Part shown: one piece after another, positions 55,301 to 64,000 of the stretch
Numbering within the stretch: position 1 is the first letter of the stretch
Layout: every line of letters begins with the position of its first letter
Source of the DNA: Physcia stellaris
Taxonomy: Eukaryota; Ascomycota; Lecanoromycetes; Caliciales; Physciaceae
Length of the DNA stretch: 64,000 bases
Assembly: GCA_018902385.1 (NCBI GenBank)
Contig: JABSSW010000016.1
Span: 310,001-374,000, forward strand
Reading direction: 5' to 3'
Position numbers and translations under genes: made by a program
The notes under the pieces: model-generated
The model's database searches: none
What the model saw: the letters and a program-made list of their open reading frames with translations, nothing else
What the model was told of the DNA's origin: nothing

Positions 55301-57172
55301 ATACGCCGGGTTGTAGCTGATGCTGCCCCTAACGCCTTCGAAAACAAGCGAGCTTCTACCTTACCACCCGCCAAAGCTTGGCCAGAATCTCCCCTTGAGA
55401 GGCCTAAATCACCAACGCTAACCCGTAGCTCCACTGAGGTCAAACGTTCGTTTGAAGGGCAAAGGCCTACGTATAGACTGTCGCAACGGCCCTCTGATCA
55501 GTCAGGCTATGCTTACTCCAATGGCGCTTTCACCCCACTTGACTACGATAAGCCCACTGATGATTGCGGTCCATTGGTCAAAGCACCCTTCCATGGCAAA
55601 ATGAGTACATGGGAGGTTCAGATAGAGATCGTGCTGAAGGACTTCTACAATGCGATACGTCAGCAGCGACTGCCACTTCACGCAACCGAGAATCTTGAAA
55701 AGCCACCACCCCCGGAGCAAACACCTTCTGCCAATAGCTTGACGGCGATGACTGGCACTATGCTTCGTCGTACACCTAGCATGCTCAGTAAAGCTGGCTC
55801 CGAGCAACTTAGTTATAGGGGACGGGCATCAGACCAGAGGTTTGGAACTGGACGATGGACGTCCAAGAGCCGACAGCGACCACGCCTCTACCCTGCTTCC
55901 ACCGTAGGATCGAGTCGCAACAGCTTGGAGGATCCGCAGTCTTCGATATGGACTCCATCTGCGTCGAGCACCTGGAGTAAGTACTCCTTTGGCCGTACCC
56001 AGACATCAATGTCCGTGGAGTCATTTGCTTCCAGCTTCCCAGAAGGCGAATATCAGCGCTCAATCGGGTTTGCCAATGCCCTGAGTCAAGCTATCATCCG
56101 CGAGGAGACTGCTGGTACCGAACAAGCCGATGATACCATGCGTGCGGCGCCTTTGCTAGAGGATGAAAGCCTCGAGCTAGCCGGAGCTCCTTGGGCTAAA
56201 GAAGGTATTCTCAAGCACAAGCGACACCTTGATTCGGTTGACCGGAAAGCCAAAGATCGCAACTGGGTCGAGAATTTCGCGGTCATTGAGAAGGGATGTA
56301 TGCGTCTGTTCTCATTTAGCATGAATGCCAAGTCCATGCGCCAGAAGATGAAGAGCCAGAAGCTGTCTGGTGTGGTTGGCGGAGGTAACTGGATGGATAA
56401 CGCCGAAGCCCTTGGCAACTTCTCCTTGCGACAAACCATCGCCAGTGCCCTACCGCCACCAGGCTATTCGAAGACTAGGCCGCATGTGTGGGCTCTGAGC
56501 CTTCCTACTGGAGCCGTGCATCTCTTCCAGGTCGGTACGCCCGAGATTGTCAAAGAGTTCGTGACAACAGCCAATTACTGGAGTGCAAGGTTATCCAAAG
56601 AGCCACTTGTCGGAGCTGTCAGTAATATTGAGTATGGCTGGGGAGAATCCGTTATCAATTCTGCACTAATTCACACGGATAATATACCATCGACCTCTGT
56701 GGGAAATGCCCGTCCTAGCTTACAATCCTCGATCAGAAGCTCCCTTGATCAAGGCAGCTCTAGGCCAAAACTACCAGGCGACAAGGTCACAATCAACGAC
56801 TGGAAGCCACCGCAGCAAAGCATGGTGGCTAGCGTGCTGATGGAGGTAGATCAACTAAAGGCGTTGTCCACGTATGTGAAGAATATTGAGGAGGAACTGC
56901 AGAAACACAACGAGTTGCGACCTGCGATGTTGCTGGCTTTCTCACCTCGCCACACCAACTCAACCAAGGCAATGGCAAATTGGGAACGTAAATCTTCCTA
57001 CTTGCTGCGAGAGATTGTTAAATTTACCACCTACGTCGATTGCCTCCTGGCTGCGCAGGCGCAGAAGGAGAAGATTTACTCGGAACGAAAAGTACCTACA
57101 TTGCACGACACCAAGGCGATTCCAGACAAGGAAGCTGAGGAGAACGTCAAAGCCCCTGAAACTCTTGCTTGA
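52383..57172 (+). CDS. SYT1: Arf guanine nucleotide exchange factor, Sec7 + PH domains (SYT1-like)
   Basis: Activates Arf-family GTPases in Golgi/endosome traffic. Two exons, 52383-55140 and 55188-57172, with a 47-bp phase-1 intron inside the Sec7 domain, give 1580 aa. Residues 1-820 are Ser/Pro/Arg-rich and disordered. Sec7 domain about 830-1000: ILAALRDFCSRLLLKGETQQVDR contains the catalytic Glu at about 892 (KGE-T-Q-Q-V-D-R), and after the intron VVHTICYSILLLNTDLHMAD with KMTRAQFLKN is the second Sec7 signature. PH domain about 1252-1385: EGILKHKRHLDSVDRK, NWVENFAVIEKGCMRLFSF, VHLFQVGTPEIVKEF. A C-terminal helical region ends the protein. Architecture matches fungal SYT1-type GEFs. Confidence 0.9.
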
Positions 57173-58420
57173 ACTAGTGATGATTTGCTCCAGTTCTCTA
57201 TGATCTGGCGGGAGCATGATTCCACTGCCAGGCAAGGCCTATGACGTCACTCGGTATCCGGTCTGGGATACCTTTCATCTAAAGATCTATATTTAATTGT
57301 ACATATATGACGCTGCTACGGCTTGGCGATTGCGAACAAAAATGGAGAGGCTCAGTGGTGCAGAGGAGCACATCTCCCTTCTCTTCTTCACATTAGCGGC
57401 GGCACATTTGAGCGTCGGCTGGCTTCTTGATTTGCCATATGGTGGAAGATACCCCTTTTTCGCGGCGCCAACACTTTGGCTATTGAGGCTTCGTGGAAGG
57501 GTCGATGCACAAGTACTCACAATTCACACTTGCTGTATTACTAGGTGCTGAACTTAGCCACTCTTAGCTTAAAATATCACTTTACTCCGTTAAATGGGTA
57601 CCTGTGTTTCGACTTTGGAGCATCAGCCCCAATCTACATTTCATTGCAAACAGTTTCAAGCTGATCAAAGCGAGGAAATCGAGGAACCATCAAAATTGGA
57701 TACCTACCTTGCCTTCTAAGAGGAATGCCTTGATGACTCTAGTTTTTACCCAGTGAGTTCTCCCACCACCCTCCTCCCTCACCTTATCTCTCCAAGCTGA
57801 CATTTTTGCCCCGAGCCTGCATCACCGAACCATTCCCACCCACATCATCGCACCATCCCCTCCCGCATCACCCTACCATTCCCATTGATGGGCTATTCAT
57901 CCCTTTCTTGGCAGCTTTAAGCGAGGGTTGTGGGTACTTAAGGAACCTTCCTGGCCCCCTTGCTCCCTCTGCTTTACATATACGTTTCTCCATCTCACTA
58001 AAGTCTCGTGGCATCGCTATATCTCTACTATATGTACATATTTGTTCCATGCTTCCTCTCTCTTACGCGGACGTGCGTCGTATATTGCCATGGCTGCTAC
58101 TATAACTCTATTTGATAGGTATACTCTCTCCATCCTCCTACACGGGCTCCATAATTGCGCATGGAAAGCTGCAACTCAGGAACTTCAGCACAACGAGCTC
58201 GAATCTGCTCGAATTTGCTAGTGCTAACGATTGGGACATGGATATCGCAACCTGCAGATAAATCGCCCATACAGCTTATGCTCAAGAGATCGAGGGACTT
58301 GATGCGTGTGATTTACCTGCGTATACTTTGTTGTTGGATTAATCACTCAGTTGTCGCTGTTATTTCTATTCATGATACTATTGTATTGATACTGATGCAT
58401 GAAAAAGATCCCGCAATAAA
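57173..58420. other. Intergenic, no supported gene
   Basis: 1.2 kb. Pyrimidine-rich blocks near 57760-57890 and TATA-like ATATAC/TATATG runs. Short ORFs lack motifs. Confidence 0.35.
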
Positions 58421-58847
58421 ATGCTGCAGCGACGCAATAAGCAGGTAAGTGTACCCTTAGGTGTCTGTGTTTTGTGTATGTCTGCTAACTCAACGATGGC
58501 AGACTGTGCGCCGCGGCACTACTCCCTCCAATAGAGAGTATTTCTATCAACTTTACCAGCAGGCAAAAACGCTCATGAAAATGCAACTGGAGCAGCAGGC
58601 TCTCAAATCACGCTTCATCGCCTACAAAGATGTAAGTAGTACCCGTTCACACAGAACACCCTCGAATACCTTAGCAAAGAATCATTCCTTTCCACTATGT
58701 CAGACTGCCGTCATGAAGATATGTCTCGTCGTGGGGTTATTACCCGGGGTGGGAGCTTTTATCGTTCTCGTGATTCACTTCGCGCTCGGTATAAGTCATG
58801 ATCTTTTCTATGAGCTTTTCCGAGCAAGTCAAGCGATAGATTGTTGA
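58421..58847 (+). CDS. Small three-exon membrane protein, 98 aa
   Basis: Exons 58421-58444, 58503-58631 and 58704-58847. Introns of 58 and 72 bp have GTAAGT donors, a perfect TGCTAACTC branch site and CAG acceptors, and every junction is phase 0. The product has a basic start (MLQRRNKQTVRRG), an amphipathic Gln-rich helix (YQLYQQAKTLMKMQLEQQ) and a C-terminal hydrophobic segment (VVGLLPGVGAFIVLVIHFALG) consistent with a tail anchor. No family recognised. The last exon could be read in another frame if the final intron were longer or shorter. Confidence 0.45.
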
Positions 58848-59481
58848 CATCCTAGTGGATGCGATCATCATCTGAAACGAAGATATTCGATCGGAGATCG
58901 AAGGGCTTTTATCGTTATTCAGCTTTATCAAAACATAAAGCTTTGAATTGTCGTCAATCGGAGTAAAGCGATGCCTCAATCATTTGGCTTCTCAGTGATT
59001 ACTGAGAGCTGGAAACGTCACCAGGCAAATTCATATCTCTTGCCGATTTCAGAGCTTACATCACTTGACTCACAATCCTCGTTCTCAAGTTCAATCCTAC
59101 ATTCTTCTGCTCAAGCCAAGTGATCTTCTTCATTGGCTCGATGCCATGAGTCTGATGTGCAATATGAGCTCGGTGAGATAGTTGGAGTCGTTGCAATTGC
59201 CTTGCTGCTTATATATCTGTTGAATGATCAATTCATTGTTAGTAAATTCTATGGGAGACTGGTCACCCAAGGATGCGAAGCTATATGACTTTGAAATAAT
59301 GATTTTCGGCAGTCCCGATGATTGCTGGCTTGGTGGCTTCTCCGAGACTCGACGAAAAAAGCATCTCATCGATTTTTCTTGGGAGCATTTGTTTTTGTTA
59401 GCTTTATTGTGCTCTTTGTGTTTTTTACGCTTTATCTTTCTATCGTGAGAAGCCGTGAGTCCCCTTACCCTTCTGACTTTC

Positions 59482-59568
59482 TTAATGCATTTCAAATGCA
59501 TTAAAACAGGTTAGCCAGATAGCAGACCTAGGATTCAGAGAGTGGAAAATGCATTACAAATGCATTAA
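59482..59568. repeat. Pair of AATGCATT palindromes
   Basis: 59482-59504 is a perfect 23-bp palindrome (TTAATGCATTT-C-AAATGCATTAA). 59547-59568 repeats nearly the same sequence 65 bp further on. They could be binding sites for a dimeric factor. Confidence 0.6.
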
Positions 59569-62156
59569 GAATACATTAGAGACAGAGCCTGACTCTCACG
59601 CCAAGAGCATACTCGTCTTGGTTGACTCCAATAAGCGTGCTGCGGATGCAGCTGCAGATGATCAGCCTGTCCAAAAGAAAGCCAAGACTAGCAAGTACAG
59701 CAAGCGAATCGTGACAACTTTCTAACGGAAATACAGCATTTGAGTCTTTCCTCTACGACTCTACGCCAGAAGCAATTCATTTCTGCACCCCCGCAAATTG
59801 TTTTCAGAAGCTTAAAGCAGCAGCTCAATCCGCTGATCTTGCTCAGGCATCAACATTCTATCGAGTTGAAAACGGAGGAGACAACGATAGCAACTCCATG
59901 AACCAGAACGAAGGTATCGATGATGATGAATCTGTTAATAGCGGTTCTAGCGATGACAGTAATTGGAACATTTCTTGAAAGATAATGAGAGCATGACCTC
60001 CCAAGTCAAAACAACCCGGTACGTACATCACGTTACTTGTCTTCATGTTTAGGTTAACATGACTACTAGATCAAAATGAATGACTATTACTCGGGCCGTC
60101 ACAACATTCCAAGATATATCATCTTCCTTTTACTCTACTTCCGATATCATAAAATGACCAAAGCCGATCCCCTCATTTGGTAAATTTGGCAACTCCAAAG
60201 TTTCCACTATTCATCCACACATCTCCGAAAGCCAATCAGTCTTCATTTTCCGACGACAGATCTCCAAACGGTCGTTATCACAACTCTACTTTCACTAGAA
60301 GGCTTCTGAAGAGCTTAGTTCACGCCAACACACCCTACAACCAAGGACATATGGACCTTGCAAAGCCACTATGCGTTTGTTGCTATAGAGGGGGAAAGTC
60401 AGCCACCAACGCCAATGAAACCAGAGCAATGGATCAGCTTTGACTAATTTAGCATGCTCGTCCCAGAGCACCCAATTCTACAGATATTGTCGCTATTTAC
60501 GATGTTTTCACTGATCATCAGTCACATAAGCTCTAGGTCGACAGAGCTAACCACCGGTACAAAGAACGGAATCATCACATTGGTAAACTTTCCGCTATTG
60601 ATAGAGGAAATCACAGTCGATGAATTCAAGCAGCATCTCATATTCGCGGATGAACTCGCCGATCTCTTTTCAACAAGCTCAATTTGCCTCTTTCTTTGTT
60701 ACTGCAACCTTGAGTCAGAACTTCCCAGGCATCTTTCTCGTGTCTTTTCAACCCAAGATAGAATTTGCTCATATAAGTGAGCTATCAGATAAGCATCACA
60801 TTTTACCAGTCTATCATACAGCAGATAGTCTAGACTTGTGAGATCGCCTTCCATTCTTTGGTCACTTCTATCTGCAATGGCAGCCGCCTCACGAGTACAA
60901 GCCATGCTATCAGCGGCATCTACGACGATCCAGCCGCTCAATTACACACCGCTCCTCTACGCGCAAGGCTGGATAAGCTACAATTAGGCACAAGGTTCGA
61001 AAGTTTACCTCTTGACGAAGGGGCAACGAATCTTGATGCACGTATCTAATGGAGACCCTCCCTTCCTCTCCATCCACTTGCTATTTTTGCGTCACTATTT
61101 CCGATCAGTCGCCGACTCAAGTTTTCGCTCTTTTTACAATGGTTTCAATGCAACTTCAAGTTATGTGTTTGTTGATTGTGATCTCCTGTTCTGCAATTGT
61201 TGAAATAAACCGTCAGAGAAGACTTCGATCAGCAGGCGAAAACTTATCGTTACAATTCTCGTATATCAATCATCTTTTCGCGCAGTTCATCCCAGTGTTC
61301 TTCCTCTCTCGCACTGAAATTTTCTATTAATCGTTCAGAGTCGATTTCATTAGTTGCAGTATGATCAAAGGCAATCGCAAAACTTATTTCCACTCCTCAA
61401 AAGACAGATCTGAACGCGAACATCTGCGGAAGTCCCGGCTCTCGCGCATATCACTTTCTGAGTTTATATATATCTTTCTTCTTCCCATCATAGCGAAAGA
61501 TGAAAGGCTTTCCAAAATAGCAGCAATCGTTGATCCGTTCCTTTGCGCGTGATCAAGACTTGCCTCACTGTTTTGATCTAGCAATCAGCTTGTTGATCAA
61601 CGGACGATCGAAAAACACTAATTAGTTTTCAAGTCACTCAGCTCGATTTTAGCATGGCGATAGATTTATCTTTGTAAAGCATTTAGCAAGCTGGATAAAT
61701 TAGCAACGCAGGATGTGGCCAAACCTCTCAAGGCTAGCTGGATCAAGTCTTTGTTCAGCAACTTGGCAGGCAGTACTCAAACGAATCTGCTGATGTGTTT
61801 ACCGATTTCAGCGAGCAAATAGCTAGTCAGATTACCAAGGATACCGGGAACGGCGATAAATCCGCTGAAACAGACATCCTCGAGATTCCATCCGCACCTT
61901 GACTATGCGACCCCTGTCCGAAGCCGAGCTCAAGAGCCTTACCAACTATGATACTTATAGCGGGAAAGAAAATCCTGCCAATGTTTCGCGAAAGATCGTT
62001 CGTCTCGTTGCTATTTCGAAAGGCAAAAGCCTTCACATCAAAGCCTTCGCTCACTCCAAAAGGAATCTCAATCGAGACGCGGAGTTATGTGCTGAGTTCC
62101 ATTCTGTGGAAGTACATTCTGGAGACAAGTTTTCCTCTCTGCCTTGAAAGCACTCC

Positions 62157-62298
62157 CTGGGATAATGACCAACCAGCTGACAGCACTGTCTGGCATAATG
62201 ACAAACCCACTGACAGCACTGACTGGCAAAATGACCAACCCGCTGACAGCACTGTCTGGCAAAATGACCAACTCACTGACAGCACTGTCTGGCAAAAA
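62157..62298 (+). repeat. 33-bp minisatellite
   Basis: 4.3 tandem units of 33 bp built on CTGGCAAAATGACCAACCCG. Because 33 is divisible by three, all frames stay open through it, including the two minus frames seen. Encoded repeats would be 11 residues (for example DNDQPADSTVW-like). Confidence 0.85.
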
Positions 62299-63107
62299 GA
62301 TTAACATGCTAAATTGTCAAATGTTGAAGCCAATAGTGACGATACTTGAATCGGCGATCAACCTGCTAGTGCTCGTGCTGATCCCCATGAGGCGTGGTAC
62401 GGTCGCACGGATTTGAATCAAGACGTTCATATTGCTATCATAGATCGTGATGGTGCTTTTGGCGACGAGATTGTAAGTCTTCGACCTATCACTTTGATAT
62501 TCGACTAACTTGTGCCTACGCAGAATGGGCTGGCCAGTAAGCAAGACAATTACAAGGCTGAAATCTCTATTTGGGATCGACCGATAACAGAGCTACGTTC
62601 AATTGATTCTTTCCTTCAAGCGTGAGCGCAAAGAAGGAGAGTCCCACCTTTCCTTCAAATTTGCCCGTCAAAAGATGTCATTGCGATTATACTCGTACCT
62701 CCGTGGCACAGATGTGTGGCACGCTGGCGCAGTGAACTGGGACCAGCGATGACAGAGGTCAACCATGACTTGGATCCTCAGCCCAGCCATGTTAATAGAG
62801 CAGTGGATTTACCGTCGGGATCTGTACCAATCATCGAGCACCACATTCTCATTCCTACTACCTCTATCAGAGCAAAGTCTCTTTTCTGAGCTTCGCAGCC
62901 AATTGATTCCGAATCAAGGCAAATTCCTACTGCTTTCATCGTCCGCAGAGGTCACAAATCTTACCAGGACAGCGTGCCGAGACTACGAGAACGTGCCGAG
63001 TGCAAGCAATTCGGATGACTACATCTATCTTGAAAGACATCATTGCATTACGATCATGAACTAATTTGCTTCAAGCTCAAGGCTCTCAATTTAATTTGTG
63101 TTTGCGG

Positions 63108-63578
63108 ATGAATTCTCATGGACATTATGATCAAACACCCGGATCTCCAGCCCTCACATCACCAACGGACAAGTCAGCCACCGCTACAACTACTGCTGCC
63201 GCTCAACCCGCTGCTGCTCAGTCCTCTGCTGCTCAGTCTTCTACTGCTCAATACTCTGCTGCTCAGCACGCCGATGCAGCAAATGCCGATACGGAGAAAG
63301 CCAATTCTGAGCATCCTGCCTATCCTCTAATCTACGATAAGAAGGAGACGACCTTCGTCGCGACCGCCGCCAATATCAAAGAGCACCGACTTTTCAATGT
63401 CAAAATAAAAAATTTCGACATCAAAATTCCCGACACATATCCGCCATTACTACGCCAGAGACAATTGCGTGAAGCACTTCTATCTCATCTTTGCAACTGT
63501 CAAATCTTCGGAGAATCCTCGAATCTTACAATTATTGGAGAACTTTGCCTGTCTCCTCTTCAAAACGCTACAACCTGA
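63108..63578 (+). CDS. Possible Ala/Gln-repeat protein, 156 aa
   Basis: ATG at 63108. Residues 20-60 form an Ala-Ala-Gln repeat (from degenerate CTGCTCAGTC repeats), followed by a normal-looking region (FNVKIKNFDIKIPDTYPPLLRQ). No family found. A different frame looks coding from about 63590, so the gene may continue through an intron or be broken. Confidence 0.35.
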   Translation: MNSHGHYDQTPGSPALTSPTDKSATATTTAAAQPAAAQSSAAQSSTAQYSAAQHADAANADTEKANSEHPAYPLIYDKKETTFVATAANIKEHRLFNVKIKNFDIKIPDTYPPLLRQRQLREALLSHLCNCQIFGESSNLTIIGELCLSPLQNATT

Positions 63579-64000
63579 AACACTCCGAGAATGGTTGCCT
63601 GTTGGAATGCACATTTCGAAGACATGGTCAAGGATACTACGCGCCTCGTGCATCAGGAATGATACAGAATTTGGCCGACGACAACGCAAGGTATGTTCTC
63701 GCTGCCAAGTACACTGGGCATGTGCTGAGCCTGTTGATAGCGTAGCCATACTCCCTCGAAACGCTCACCCTTCAAAAGCTCTTCTCCAGAGAAACGAAAG
63801 TTCCTTCCCGAGTCGACGATAGTGATATAGTCAACAAAGCAGTCCTTGAAACCGACGAGGCCGGCTTGTAATCATTAACTTATCACAGTAAACAACGAAG
63901 ATGTCAAAAATCGTCGAACACTTAATTACCAACTAATCACAATCATAGAACTCGTTGACGTGAAGCCTACTCTGTAATCTTTGGTTTACTGGCAATCTTA

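Larger units (their letters stand above)
58848..64000. other. AT-rich patchwork of coding-like fragments, unassigned
   Basis: Several segments read as protein over 40-90 codons, but none forms a whole gene. They are: plus strand about 59510-59725 (Lys-rich end); 59735-59980 (acidic end); 60640-60840; 61899-62147; 62348-62625 with a good 51-bp intron at 62473-62523 (branch CTAACTTG); 63108-63578; and 63590-63870. Stops and frame changes separate them. The tract may be one or more decayed genes, or a degraded element of unknown type. I found no transposase, polymerase or capsid signature. Confidence 0.4.

Overview
The window looks like nuclear DNA of a filamentous ascomycete (Pezizomycotina, perhaps Leotiomycetes; the class is a guess). 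The support is: many GT-AG introns of about 47-80 bp, several with CTAAC/CTGAC branch sites; clear fungal orthologues (SEC11, UNC-50/GMH1, SPT10, a SYT1-type Arf-GEF, a BCS1-like AAA ATPase); and an AT-rich transposon relic at the left edge that looks RIP-mutated. No rRNA, tRNA or CRISPR array was found. Exon coordinates were read by eye from splice signals and frame continuity.

Region by region. 1-1.4 kb: decayed Mutator-like DNA transposon. 2.2-16.6 kb: the most unusual part, five paralogous genes of a family I do not recognise. All share a module with the signature P/K-W-[FL]-S-[DE]-x-[LV]-Q. In three of them the protein ends in a small domain beginning with a DPFG box that resembles the fungal ubiquitin-like (ULD_2-type) domain. 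A dispersed non-coding repeat occurs three times between or inside these genes and again at 36 kb. 18.7-26.3 kb: an F-box/Cys-rich protein, an unresolved gene-like tract, a deoxyribosyltransferase-like protein and two secreted proteins. 26.6-43.9 kb: mostly housekeeping or enzyme genes: wax-synthase-like acyltransferase, a small secreted protein, SEC11, AAA ATPase, a Pro-rich protein, SPT10-like, UNC-50 and a GNAT.

45.5-48.1 kb: a secreted Ser/Thr- and Cys-rich protein gene whose last exon is split by a young 1.5-kb LTR element. This element is non-autonomous and TRIM-like, with two near-identical LTRs, a 5-bp target duplication and internal minisatellites. 49.8-57.2 kb: a conserved-looking hypothetical gene and a 1580-aa Sec7+PH Arf-GEF. 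58.4-64 kb: one small three-exon gene, then a patchwork of coding-like fragments, a 33-bp minisatellite and paired palindromes that I cannot assign.

No metabolic cluster is visible. SEC11, UNC-50 and the Sec7 protein all act in the secretory pathway, but they are spaced like ordinary neighbours. The paralogue cluster is the best candidate for something undescribed: a locally expanded, modular family with shared intron position and swapped C-termini.
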